Notes: generated by a model not told the origin, from the sequence alone. A DNA stretch of 27,644 nt from an uncultured bacterium (GCA_905216155.1 CAJMSU010000018.1:1-27644); one strand, 5' to 3'; positions 6,627 to 14,278 are shown, counted from the first letter of the stretch. Numbers and translations: made by a program.

Positions 6627-7405
6627 TGAAAAATTTTATATAATTTAGTAAATATTTTTTGACTAATTGGTTCTCTTATTAGAAATTTAGGTTTTGGAGA
6701 TTCAATATTTTTAATAATCTTATTGATAAGTGATGAGTAGTTGTTACTTTCTAATAATGAAAACATATTTTTTTGTATCTTGTTAATACTTTCTAGATTA
6801 TCATATATTTTATTATCACTATTCATATATTTTTCTTTATTTTCAATCATCACTTTATTAAATCCTGTATTATATGCTCCTGGTTCTATTAAAGTAATGC
6901 TAATTCTGCTTTTTAAATATTTTAATTCTTCATTTATTGTCCTTGTTAAAATAGAAATTGCTGCTTTACTTGACGTATAACATCCTAAAAATGGTATAGG
7001 TAGACTACCAGCAAGTGAACTCGTAACAAATATTTTTCCATTTATGTTATCACGTTCCATATTTTTATAAACCTTTTGCAGTAATTTAAAAGAAGCAAAA
7101 ATATTTACATCATAATTTTTCTTTAAGTTATCTATATTCATATAAAGTATAGAACCACCAATTCCAATACCAGCATGATTAACTAGGCAATCTAGTTTTA
7201 TTTTATCAACTAAATTTATATCATCTGTTTCTATATCCATTTTAAAACATAATACATTAATATTATCACGTTTTATTTTCTCTTTTAATCTTAATAATTG
7301 CTCAGTTGTATGTGTTGTAAGGTAAACAGTATGTCTTCTTTTAGATAATTCTTTTCCTAATTCATAGCCAATACCACTTGCAGCTCCTGTTATTAATATT
7401 CTCAT
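6623..7405 (-). CDS. Short-chain dehydrogenase/reductase (SDR)
   Basis: This 260-residue classical SDR has the cofactor motif TGAASGIG at residues 6-13, NHAGIG in place of the usual NNAG near 80-85, catalytic Ser in SSLAGS and the YTSSK catalytic pair near 145-149. It is a soluble NAD(P)-dependent oxidoreductase. The C-terminal third, which sets the substrate, is poorly conserved, so the substrate cannot be named. The ATG at 7403-7405 was chosen because GGTGAT lies just upstream. The frame is open to 7432 but those codons lack a ribosome site. A TATACT box at 7418-7423 may serve it, located right after the terminator at 7431-7463. No partner genes indicate a pathway. Confidence 0.88.
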   Translation of the reverse strand: MRILITGAASGIGYELGKELSKRRHTVYLTTHTTEQLLRLKEKIKRDNINVLCFKMDIETDDINLVDKIKLDCLVNHAGIGIGGSILYMNIDNLKKNYDVNIFASFKLLQKVYKNMERDNINGKIFVTSSLAGSLPIPFLGCYTSSKAAISILTRTINEELKYLKSRISITLIEPGAYNTGFNKVMIENKEKYMNSDNKIYDNLESINKIQKNMFSLLESNNYSSLINKIIKNIESPKPKFLIREPISQKIFTKLYKIFH

Positions 7406-7430
7406 AAAAATCACCATTATTAGTATAACC

Positions 7431-7463
7431 AAAAAAGAAAGTTCTATTTAAGAGCTTTCTTTT
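7431..7463 (-). terminator. Terminator at the end of the structured intergenic region
   Basis: AAAGAAAG (7434-7441) and CTTTCTTT (7455-7462) form an 8-bp stem, extended by TCT/AGA around the loop. A T run follows in either direction (7431-7436 on minus, 7459-7464 on plus). It separates the RNA candidate from the SDR gene. Confidence 0.75.
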
Positions 7464-7468
7464 TAAAT

Positions 7469-7607
7469 ATGATATTACTATATTTCTAGTCTATAAGCTT
7501 TTTTTAAGGAGTAAGTAGCATTATTTAGACGTTTAATTTTTATAATAATAGTAGTATTTATAATTACTTTTTTTAAAGAAGTGAGTGTAATCATATAGTA
7601 ATATCAT
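7469..7607. repeat. Long-range inverted repeat, 2 x 15 bp
   Basis: Positions 7469-7483 (ATGATATTACTATAT) are the exact reverse complement of 7593-7607, with 109 bases between. The intervening sequence holds two similar 19-base loop elements (7499-7517 and 7568-7586). Confidence 0.85.
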
Positions 7608-7623
7608 TTATATATAAAATTAA

Positions 7624-7659
7624 TTATTTACGTAGTGCATCTTTTTTTATCTTATACAT
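7624..7659 (-). CDS. 11-codon ORF with a strong ribosome site
   Basis: AAAGGAG followed by ATGAT precedes an ATG at 7657-7659 that opens an 11-residue ORF, MYKIKKDALRK, with TAA at 7624-7626. The ribosome site is one of the best in the window, which is hard to explain unless the ORF is translated. The peptide is strongly basic (five Lys/Arg), not hydrophobic, so it does not resemble a type I toxin. It may be a leader peptide, or the coding part of a dual-function RNA whose structured part follows directly. Confidence 0.45.
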   Translation of the reverse strand: MYKIKKDALRK

Positions 7660-7675
7660 ATCATCTCCTTTCGAT

Positions 7676-7735
7676 GTTATAAATATAATAAATAAATGTG
7701 TAATTTTTATTAAATTTATGTGAAATTTATGTGAA
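7676..7735 (-). promoter_or_regulatory. Candidate promoter with tandem TTCACA repeats
   Basis: Two perfect 11-bp direct repeats (AAATTTATGTG on plus, 7712-7722 and 7723-7733) give TTCACA-N5-TTCACA on the minus strand (7735-7730 and 7724-7719), so the sites lie on the same face of the helix. TTACAC (7703-7698), 16 bases and TATAAC (7681-7676) follow as a weak promoter. Hexamer direct repeats with an 11-bp period are the pattern of PhoP/OmpR-type response regulators; the B. subtilis Pho box is TT(A/C/T)ACA repeats. The regulator is inferred, not shown. Confidence 0.4.
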
Positions 7736-7761
7736 AATAAAAGAATCTATTTAATAGATTC
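7735..7761 (-). terminator. Terminator of the PDZ-Lon protease gene
   Basis: GAATCTAT (7761-7754 read on minus) pairs with ATAGATTC (7750-7743) around a 3-base loop, then TTTTATTT follows. The hairpin includes the stop codon of the gene. Confidence 0.85.
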
Positions 7762-8763
7762 CAACTTTTCAATAGCATCACTTACAGATTTTACTCCAAT
7801 AACTTTAATGTTTAATTTCTTTTCTTTAACAGTTTTTATGCATGTATTATAGTTATCTCCTGTTGGTACTAAAAATATATCTGCTTTCTTTTTAACAGCA
7901 CCAAGTAATTTATATTTAACCTCACCTATTTCTCCTACGGTACCATCACTATCAACAGTACCAGTACCAGCAATTTTTAAGGAATTAGTTAAATCTTTTT
8001 TAGTTAGCTTATTATAAATATCAAGAGTTGTAATTAATCCTCCGGATGGACCTGATTCACTAGATTTAAATTTTATATTAACTGAAGGGGTGGTTTTATA
8101 TTTATGAATTTCCTGTAATACAACACCAATTATTTTTCTATTATTAGAATTTTTTATTTTAATATCATATGCTTTTTTTTTGTCTTTTCTTAAAACTTCA
8201 ACTTTTACAGAATCACCTTCATTCATAGTTTGTAGGTATTTTCTATAATCATTTGTACTATCAAAATTTTTTCCATCAATAGATAATAATTCATCTCCAA
8301 CATTTAAGTATTTATTAATATCATCTTCTACCATAGTTATATAAATTTTAGTAGATGTTTTCTTTATATCTTTATTTGCTAGTGAATAGGCAACTTTTAT
8401 GGCATTATTATTGGCACTTGTAAGATCTATATCACTTCTGAATTTTATATCATTATAATCTTCTTCTTTATCATATTTATATTCATCTAAACTAACTCTT
8501 TTATAATCAGGTATAACATAGCTAAGTAAATAGGTAAAAACAGTACCTCTCATTTCTGTTACATAGGAAATATTAAAACTACCTTTACTTTTATAAGCAT
8601 CTTCTACTTTTACCCTACTATCAATATTACTAATACCCCCACCTACTATAATTGAATAATTAATTGGAAAAGATAATATTATATAAAGAGCTAATAAAAC
8701 TAATATTGATTTATACTCTTCTTTAATAAATTCTTTTGTTTTATCATAAAATTTTTTAAACAT
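7747..8763 (-). CDS. YlbL/SepM-type PDZ-Lon membrane protease
   Basis: The 338-residue protein has one N-terminal membrane segment (about 19-41), an extracellular stretch, a PDZ domain (about 140-210, with LNVGDELLSIDGK) and a Lon-type protease domain. The catalytic dyad is visible as Ser240 in ESGPSGG and Lys283 in GEVKYKLLGA, with the 43-residue spacing known from Lon. The family (YlbL in Bacillus, SepM in streptococci) acts outside the membrane as a serine protease that clips peptides or surface proteins. In B. subtilis ylbL lies near ylbJ; here the two are divergent and 41 bases apart, which supports both calls. AGGGTGAT precedes the ATG and a TATAAT lies upstream. Confidence 0.92.
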   Translation of the reverse strand: MFKKFYDKTKEFIKEEYKSILVLLALYIILSFPINYSIIVGGGISNIDSRVKVEDAYKSKGSFNISYVTEMRGTVFTYLLSYVIPDYKRVSLDEYKYDKEEDYNDIKFRSDIDLTSANNNAIKVAYSLANKDIKKTSTKIYITMVEDDINKYLNVGDELLSIDGKNFDSTNDYRKYLQTMNEGDSVKVEVLRKDKKKAYDIKIKNSNNRKIIGVVLQEIHKYKTTPSVNIKFKSSESGPSGGLITTLDIYNKLTKKDLTNSLKIAGTGTVDSDGTVGEIGEVKYKLLGAVKKKADIFLVPTGDNYNTCIKTVKEKKLNIKVIGVKSVSDAIEKLESIK

Positions 8764-8804
8764 TAAATCACCCTATTAAGATTATAACAAAGAAATGGAG
8801 AAAT

Positions 8805-9701
8805 ATGAAAAAATTTAGAAAAAACAATCTTATAATTATATTTTTAATATTACTGTTGACACTTTTTATTATAAATTCTGAACTTGTAATAAAAAGTATT
8901 TTATCATATACAAATCTTTTTATGGAGAAATTATTTCCCGCTAGTTTTATATTTTTTATAATTTCTTCATTATTAATAGACTATAACTTTATTGAAAAAA
9001 TATCAAAATTATTACATATAAATGGTTCTATTTTTTATGTTGTAGTAATGAGTATGTTAAGTGGTTTTCCATCTGGTAGTAAATATATAACTGACTTATT
9101 AGAAAGAGGATTAATTAGTACAAAGATTGCTAATTACTTAATAATTTTTACTCATTTTCCAAATCCTATTTTTATTTTAGGATCAGTATCTTCTATTTTT
9201 AAGGATAAAATGATTCCTATTTTTATTTTAATATCCTTAATAATTTCTAATCTCTTAATTGGTGTTTTCTTATATCCAAAGGATAAAGAAAAGTTTAAAA
9301 TTACAAAATCTGAATCAACTAATTTTTCTATAAATTTAAAAAAAGCTATTTATGGTTCTATTAAGACTATGATTTTAATATATGGTACTTCAGTATTTTT
9401 TTACTTAATAATAACTATTTTAAATAATTATTTAAATTTGTCTTTATATAATTATATATTTGTAAATGGTCTTTTTGATCTTACAAAGGGTGTTTTTTTA
9501 ACATCACTTATAAATAACGAAATTTTAAGAGCTATTTATATTATAATATTTATATCATTTGGTGGTATTTCTATAAATATGCAAGTAAAAAGTATCATTG
9601 CTGATACTAATATTAAATATAAAAATTTTATTCTAGGTAGATTTTTTCAAATAATTTTATCTATGTCTATATTCTTACTTTTACTAGGCATCAATTGGTG
9701 A
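8805..9701 (+). CDS. ylbJ: YlbJ-like integral membrane protein (sporulation-associated family)
   Basis: This 298-residue protein has about eight hydrophobic segments and the YlbJ signature SGFPSGSKYITDL at residues 86-98, a GxPxG(A/S) loop of the nucleoside-recognition/Gate superfamily. Bacillus YlbJ is longer (about 400 residues) and is a sporulation-specific membrane protein in the sigma-E regulon; its transported substrate is not known. The start is the ATG at 8805 with GGAG four bases before it, slightly close. An earlier ATG at 8793 leads to a stop within seven codons. The last 18 bases overlap the convergent prepilin gene. No clear sigma-A promoter is visible in the 41-base gap to ylbL, which could mean another sigma factor is used. 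Confidence 0.8.
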   Translation: MKKFRKNNLIIIFLILLLTLFIINSELVIKSILSYTNLFMEKLFPASFIFFIISSLLIDYNFIEKISKLLHINGSIFYVVVMSMLSGFPSGSKYITDLLERGLISTKIANYLIIFTHFPNPIFILGSVSSIFKDKMIPIFILISLIISNLLIGVFLYPKDKEKFKITKSESTNFSINLKKAIYGSIKTMILIYGTSVFFYLIITILNNYLNLSLYNYIFVNGLFDLTKGVFLTSLINNEILRAIYIIIFISFGGISINMQVKSIIADTNIKYKNFILGRFFQIILSMSIFLLLLGINW

Positions 9702-10271
9702 TGTTATGTGAATAGAATATTTTGTTCCTAAATCTGGATGATATAAAATGATTTTTAAATCAAATATGTCACTACTACTGTTGTCAATAATTACATTATC
9801 TATTATTAAATCGTATATTGGTTGTTTATCAACATTTTCAGTAGAACCAATATCAGGAAGTTTGTAATCTATTCCACCATAAGTAATACTGTAATTATCT
9901 CCAATCTTTGAATTGCTTCCTGGACACAGTGTTGTATCACTTTTTTCACTGGCACTAATTGCATGACATCCCATTTTATGTGTAATTATTAGATCTTTTT
10001 TTTGACCATCTCTAAAAGTAAAAGTAATCTTATCTTTATTTGTTTCTAAAGTTGAATATGCATAACTACTTAATCCTTTTTCAATTAAATCAGATTCTAT
10101 ATCTCTAATCATTAAATCTCTATATGTAGTTAGACTTTCTTTATAGGATGCTATAGTTTCTTTATTTTTTAAGGCTATAACAGAGGCATATAAAGAGGTT
10201 ACAACAACTACAACGATGACGAAGGTAACAAGTATTTCTATTATGGTCATTCCTTTATTATTTAACTTCAT
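9684..10271 (-). CDS. Type IV prepilin-like protein (195 aa)
   Basis: The N-terminus is a class III prepilin signal: a short basic leader ending in KG, then MTIIEILVTFVIVVVVVTSL, with Glu at mature position 5. A prepilin peptidase should cut between Gly7 and Met8. The mature part has the usual hydrophobic helix followed by a variable domain of about 160 residues with a Cys pair (CHAIS...LC) that may form a disulphide. It looks like a minor pilin or pseudopilin. The start overlaps the stop of the next pilin gene by one base (TAATG), with GGAGGTG inside that gene, so the two are translationally coupled. Its 3' end overlaps the ylbJ-like gene. Confidence 0.85.
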   Translation of the reverse strand: MKLNNKGMTIIEILVTFVIVVVVVTSLYASVIALKNKETIASYKESLTTYRDLMIRDIESDLIEKGLSSYAYSTLETNKDKITFTFRDGQKKDLIITHKMGCHAISASEKSDTTLCPGSNSKIGDNYSITYGGIDYKLPDIGSTENVDKQPIYDLIIDNVIIDNSSSDIFDLKIILYHPDLGTKYSIHITSPIDA

Positions 10272-10900
10272 TACTTAGTCACCTCCAATGTTGCATATGT
10301 ATAATATGGATACTCAGTAATATCTTCATCACCAATAAAATCACTTTTACTAGGGCTATCGTGTTTAAACTTAACAAGTATTCTATACTTTGCACCATTT
10401 AGAGACTCGTGAGTATAGTTTGGTAAATAATTAATGTAATCTCTAAAATTATCATCAATTAAATTAATACCATAGCTAATACCTGTTGTTGATGTTGGAA
10501 ACTCAGCAATTCCCTTTTTTAAATTTGTTAAATTATAGGCAGCAAGAATTGATTTTTCAATTCCTAATTTTTTATATATTTCCTCACACTTAGATTTTTT
10601 TTCTTCATCATCAGAATATATCGTACTACATGTTATATCTCTATAAATAGTATATGGGTATATATTAAAAGGAGTAGCATGTGGATTATTGTAATTAACC
10701 GTATAATTTGAATCTTGTATCATTTTTTTTACCCAATATGCTCCATATTTGCTTTCTACATCATCATAATTTTCACGACGTTCATATTCTCCAATTAATG
10801 GGTAAAAATTTAAAAACATAATAGAAAATATAGCTGCTACAAAAACAACTACTATGAGTGTTTCTACTAAGACAAATCCATTTTTATTATTTTTTTTCAT
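10271..10900 (-). CDS. Type IV prepilin-like protein (209 aa)
   Basis: The prepilin signal is KNG followed by FVLVETLIVVVFVAAIFSIM, so processing is expected after Gly8, with Glu at mature position 5. The mature protein keeps the long N-terminal helix; its C-terminal domain is unlike named pilins and contains two Cys near residues 91 and 104. It is first of a two-gene unit with the 195-aa pilin-like gene. It is divergent from the GspE/PilB-type ATPase gene, separated by 97 bases, consistent with one pilus or DNA-uptake apparatus. The ribosome site (AAGTGG, about 11 bases before the ATG) is weak. Confidence 0.83.
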   Translation of the reverse strand: MKKNNKNGFVLVETLIVVVFVAAIFSIMFLNFYPLIGEYERRENYDDVESKYGAYWVKKMIQDSNYTVNYNNPHATPFNIYPYTIYRDITCSTIYSDDEEKKSKCEEIYKKLGIEKSILAAYNLTNLKKGIAEFPTSTTGISYGINLIDDNFRDYINYLPNYTHESLNGAKYRILVKFKHDSPSKSDFIGDEDITEYPYYTYATLEVTK

Positions 10901-10918
10901 ATTTTAACAACCACTTTC

Positions 10919-10947
10919 TTGATATTCTTATAAAAGTATTATATAAT
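10919..10947 (+). promoter_or_regulatory. Promoter of the pilus ATPase gene
   Basis: TTGATA (10919-10924), 17 bases, TATAAT (10942-10947). A TATAAT also reads on the minus strand here (the central ATTATATAAT is almost palindromic), so the divergent pilin unit may start from the same patch. Confidence 0.65.
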
Positions 10948-10997
10948 AAAATAGAATAAAATACCATAGGAAAGTAAACAAAAGGGGTTGAAATAGT

Positions 10998-12623
10998 ATG
11001 GTTAAATTTGACTTTGATAAAACGCCTATAACTCAAATAGCTGACTATATTATTTTGGCAGCTGCAAAATCATCAGCATCAGATATTCATTTTGATCCAA
11101 GAGAAGATGGTATGATGGTTAGATTTAGAATAGATGGTGATTTACAAAATTATACTTATATACCAAAAACTTATGAAAGAAATTTATCGACGAGACTTAA
11201 ACTTTTAGCTAATATGAATATAACAGAAACAAGACTACCACAAGATGGTGCGATTAAGGGTGACTTTGGTGGTACTTATTTAGATATGCGTGTTTCTTGT
11301 CTTCCACTTAATGAAGGTGAAAAAATAGTTGTACGTATCCTAGACTACTCTAGAAGCTTGGAAGGGCTTGATCAATTAGGTTTTGGTGATACAAATCTTA
11401 CGAAATTAAAAAGAATGATTAATGTTCCAAATGGAATAATTTTAATTACGGGTACTACTGGTTCTGGTAAATCAACTACAGTATACTCAATATTACAAAT
11501 CTTAAATAAAGAAGAGAAAAATATTATAACTGTAGAAGATCCAATAGAGATGAATATTGAGGGATTAAATCAAGTACAAGTTAATGCTGAGATTGGAATG
11601 ACTTTTGCTGCTGCCCTTCGATCAATTTTAAGACAAGATCCAAATATTATTCTAATAGGAGAAATTCGTGATAGTGAAACAGCTCAAATCGCTGTAAGAG
11701 CTTCAATTACAGGACATTTAGTATTATCAACAATACATACAAATAATGCTTTATCAACTGTTGAAAGATTACTTGATATGAACGTTGAAAAATACTTATT
11801 ATCAACTGCCCTTACTGGTATTATTTCTCAAAGATTAGCTAAAAAAATGTGTCCAAAATGTAGAATTTCTCGTGAGACAACAGAATATGAAAAATCTTTA
11901 TTTAAAAAATATTTGGATAAGGACATTGATAAAGTATATGACATTAATCCTGGAGGATGTGATAGTTGTCATAATGGTTACAAAGGAAGAATTGCTATTC
12001 AGGAAGTCCTAGAATTTGATGATGAAATAAGAAATGCTCTTAATAGTGATGATATTAAAAGAGAAGATTTAAAAGAGTTAGTATATACAGATAATGTAAT
12101 TACGATGTTACAAGATGCCCTTGAAAAAGTAGACCAAGGAATTATTAACTTTTCTGAGTTATATAGAATAATAGAAATAGATGATTCTGATTCTATATTT
12201 GAAAAGAGAAAAGAAAAGAAAGAAGAAGCTATTAAAGAGAAACAAATAGAAAAAAAACACGAAAAAGAAATTTTGAATAAGAAAAAAGTACTTGTTATAC
12301 CTAAAATAGTAAAACAAGAAGAGTCAGGTACTAATGCAATACCAACAACTAATAAATTTACAAGTCAAATAGCAAATGCACCTGTATCTACGGAAAATAT
12401 TATAAATAAAAAGGAAGTAAATATTAATAATGTTTCTAACACTCCAGTAATTACAAAAACTGTTAATAGTGTTAATATACCGATAGTAAAATCTAGTCAA
12501 CCTGCCCTATCAAATGAAAAAAGTATAAATAATTCAGAAGAAAAACCTGTTAATAAATATCCGGAAATAAGAATAGTTCCTCCTAAACCAATAGTTCCTG
12601 TAAACAAAAAGAAGCCAAATTAG
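10998..12623 (+). CDS. GspE/PilB-type pilus assembly ATPase with a long disordered tail
   Basis: Residues 1-395 form a secretion/type IV pilus ATPase. They include SSASDIHFDPRE near 25-36, Walker A GTTGSGKST at 152-160, the Asp box TVEDPIE, Walker B ILIGEIRD at 218-225, the His box STIHTNN and a zinc-binding set CPKC (285-288) and CDSC (321-324). The N1/MshEN domain of long PilB proteins is missing, so the core resembles ComGA-like short ATPases. This cytoplasmic motor powers pilin assembly for pili or DNA uptake. Residues about 400-541 are unusual: a Lys/Glu-rich helix-like part, then a Pro/Asn/Ser/Val-rich low-complexity tail. The start has AAAAGGGG about 10 bases upstream. GspF- and prepilin-peptidase-like partners are not in the window. 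Confidence 0.92.
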   Translation: MVKFDFDKTPITQIADYIILAAAKSSASDIHFDPREDGMMVRFRIDGDLQNYTYIPKTYERNLSTRLKLLANMNITETRLPQDGAIKGDFGGTYLDMRVSCLPLNEGEKIVVRILDYSRSLEGLDQLGFGDTNLTKLKRMINVPNGIILITGTTGSGKSTTVYSILQILNKEEKNIITVEDPIEMNIEGLNQVQVNAEIGMTFAAALRSILRQDPNIILIGEIRDSETAQIAVRASITGHLVLSTIHTNNALSTVERLLDMNVEKYLLSTALTGIISQRLAKKMCPKCRISRETTEYEKSLFKKYLDKDIDKVYDINPGGCDSCHNGYKGRIAIQEVLEFDDEIRNALNSDDIKREDLKELVYTDNVITMLQDALEKVDQGIINFSELYRIIEIDDSDSIFEKRKEKKEEAIKEKQIEKKHEKEILNKKKVLVIPKIVKQEESGTNAIPTTNKFTSQIANAPVSTENIINKKEVNINNVSNTPVITKTVNSVNIPIVKSSQPALSNEKSINNSEEKPVNKYPEIRIVPPKPIVPVNKKKPN

Positions 12624-12643
12624 ATTGACTTCTTTTATTTTTT
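12608..12643. terminator. Bidirectional terminator between gspE-like gene and miaA
   Basis: AAAGAAG (12608-12614) and CTTCTTT (12629-12635) pair, with CAA/TTG continuing the stem after one mismatch. T-rich runs follow on both sides. It spans the stop of the pilus ATPase gene and the stop of miaA. Confidence 0.8.
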
Positions 12644-13516
12644 TATATAATTATATACATTAGATATAGTATTATCAAAATTATTAAAATCAACATCAAA
12701 CCAAGTGGTATTAAATTGATTTCTAAAGAAAGTGTATTGTCTTTTAGCATATCTTCTAGAATTTAATTTTATTTTTTCTACTGTTTCATCTAAAGATTGA
12801 TTATTAAATAGATAATCATAAAATTCTTTATACCCAATTGCACTGTTTAGTACTCTGGATGATGAATATTTATCTTTTAGACTATTAATTTCTAATAGAA
12901 GCCCATTATTAATCATTTCATCTACTCTCTTATTAATTCTATCATATAAGATATCTCTAGATGTAGTTAGGCCAATTACTTTTATATTATATAGACATTT
13001 ATCTTTATTATTAGTTATTGGTTCATTATTTTCATACTTATTTAATAATCTAATTAGACGAACTCTATTATTTATATGAACTTTAATATTATTATCATAT
13101 TTTTTTAGTTTTTCTAATATTTCTTCATTACTTAAATTATCATAATTATTTGATAAGGTACCATCTACAAATTGATAGTCATATAAAGCTGCTTTTATAT
13201 ATAGGCCTGTTCCACCTACTATTATAACCTGCTTACCACGACTATTTATATCATCAATTAATTTTCTTACATCTTTTTGGTAATCAAATACTGAATAATT
13301 TGATGATGTATCTTTTATATCTATTAAATGGTGTATAACTTTATCTCGTTCTTCTATGGTTGGTTTGGCACTACCAATATCTAAGTTTTTATAAATAGAA
13401 ACAGAATCACCATTAATAATTTCGGCATTAAGTTTTTTAGCAAGTTCAATACTAAGTTTTGTTTTACCAACACCGGTTGGTCCAACAATTACTATAATAT
13501 CTTTTATAGAGATCAC
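12635..13516 (-). CDS. miaA: tRNA dimethylallyltransferase MiaA
   Basis: MiaA transfers a dimethylallyl group to A37 of tRNAs reading codons that begin with U. The 293-residue protein carries GPTGVGKT at 12-19, NGDSVSIYKNLDIGSAKP with the catalytic Asp, HHLID, the VGGTGLYIKA motif and the C-terminal SRRYAKRQYTFFRNQ box. Length and order are those of the family. The start is a GTG whose GTGA overlaps the TGA stop of the SAM-fold gene by four bases. The best Shine-Dalgarno (GAGG) overlaps this GTG, so initiation probably depends on coupling to the upstream gene. The cytoplasmic enzyme sits downstream of mutL, as in many Bacillota. Confidence 0.95.
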   Translation of the reverse strand: MISIKDIIVIVGPTGVGKTKLSIELAKKLNAEIINGDSVSIYKNLDIGSAKPTIEERDKVIHHLIDIKDTSSNYSVFDYQKDVRKLIDDINSRGKQVIIVGGTGLYIKAALYDYQFVDGTLSNNYDNLSNEEILEKLKKYDNNIKVHINNRVRLIRLLNKYENNEPITNNKDKCLYNIKVIGLTTSRDILYDRINKRVDEMINNGLLLEINSLKDKYSSSRVLNSAIGYKEFYDYLFNNQSLDETVEKIKLNSRRYAKRQYTFFRNQFNTTWFDVDFNNFDNTISNVYNYIKK

Positions 13517-14253
13517 CTCTTTTTTGTATAAGTAATAATTGAATCAGTATTACCTAAATTATCAAAACTTCCCATTTGTAATATGTTACCATTTAATGCA
13601 TCACACACATTGCCTATATTATAACAAGCTATTGAATGATTGTTATTGTTTATATCATTTGCAGAATATCCATATAGATAAATAAACTGTAATATTCCAT
13701 CTTTATTTAAATGGTTTACCCATTTAGGAAAAGATGTTTTTAATAATTCATAAGGTTCATTAGAGAAAAACTCTAAATATTGAAGTATATTAGATAATAT
13801 CATAGTATCAAATTTAGTGTTTTCATCAAGTGAATCCATAGAAAATATGTTGCCATTAACAATTTTAATAGCATCTTCATTTGTTAATCTTTCTCTTAAT
13901 AACATATATTTTTCTTTACTGCTCATATATGGATTCATTTTTACTAAACTATTATATGGAAATATATCAGATGATATAGGAACTTCTTTTGTATTAACTA
14001 TTTCTTTATACATTTTTTTAGGATCCATATTTAAAATACATTCTCTTTTTAATTTATAAAATGGTAATACATTTTGATTAATATCATAAACTACTACATT
14101 TTTTGCACCCATAAGTAAGGCATTAAATGCTTGATCAAGTGAAGATCCTACAGTAAAGACTTCTTTGTCTTTAAAATTTAATAATGGAAAATATCCAGAT
14201 ATAGCCTCTGTAGTAAATGGATATACTTCCTGAAAGCTAGAATTGTTATTCAT
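13513..14253 (-). CDS. Putative Rossmann-fold SAM-binding protein (DUF3419-like)
   Basis: About 246 residues, no signal or membrane segment. The N-terminal part, with FTVGSSLDQAFNALLMGAKNVVVYDIN around residues 33-60, matches motif I and the acidic end of strand 2 of class I SAM-binding folds. FDTMILSNILQYL near 148-160 matches motif IV. It most resembles the DUF3419/BtaA-like group or another small methyltransferase; this is from memory of motifs and not a search. Substrate unknown. The ATG at 14251-14253 is chosen because AAGGGGTGAT lies just upstream. It has its own promoter and is coupled to miaA by a GTGA overlap, so a role in RNA modification is one possibility. Confidence 0.65.
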   Translation of the reverse strand: MNNNSSFQEVYPFTTEAISGYFPLLNFKDKEVFTVGSSLDQAFNALLMGAKNVVVYDINQNVLPFYKLKRECILNMDPKKMYKEIVNTKEVPISSDIFPYNSLVKMNPYMSSKEKYMLLRERLTNEDAIKIVNGNIFSMDSLDENTKFDTMILSNILQYLEFFSNEPYELLKTSFPKWVNHLNKDGILQFIYLYGYSANDINNNNHSIACYNIGNVCDALNGNILQMGSFDNLGNTDSIITYTKKR

Positions 14254-14278
14254 AACCATCACCCCTTAACTTGTGCTG

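Larger units (their letters stand above)
7431..7675 (-). ncRNA. Candidate structured small RNA, possibly dual-function
   Basis: The 314-base gap 7433-7746 is not empty. On the minus strand an 11-codon ORF (7659-7624) is followed by a perfect 15-bp long-range stem (7593-7607 with 7469-7483) enclosing two hairpins. Hairpin A (7587-7594 with 7560-7567) and hairpin B (7527-7530 with 7489-7492, continued by 7518-7524 with 7493-7498) each expose a 19-base loop of the same type: ACTCACTTCTTT then seven A, and TACTTACTCCTT then seven A. The second loop contains CUCCUU, complementary to a Shine-Dalgarno AAGGAG. A terminator closes the region at 7431-7463. This layout fits a trans-acting small RNA of the Gram-positive type. 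It could also be a leader acting on the SDR gene. Strand and ends are inferred. Confidence 0.45.

Noticed and set aside
7498..7530. Plus-strand AAGGAGTAAG as the ribosome site of a gene
   Set aside because: No ATG, GTG or TTG follows at a usable distance; the next codons contain TAG. It is better explained as the complement of the RNA loop.
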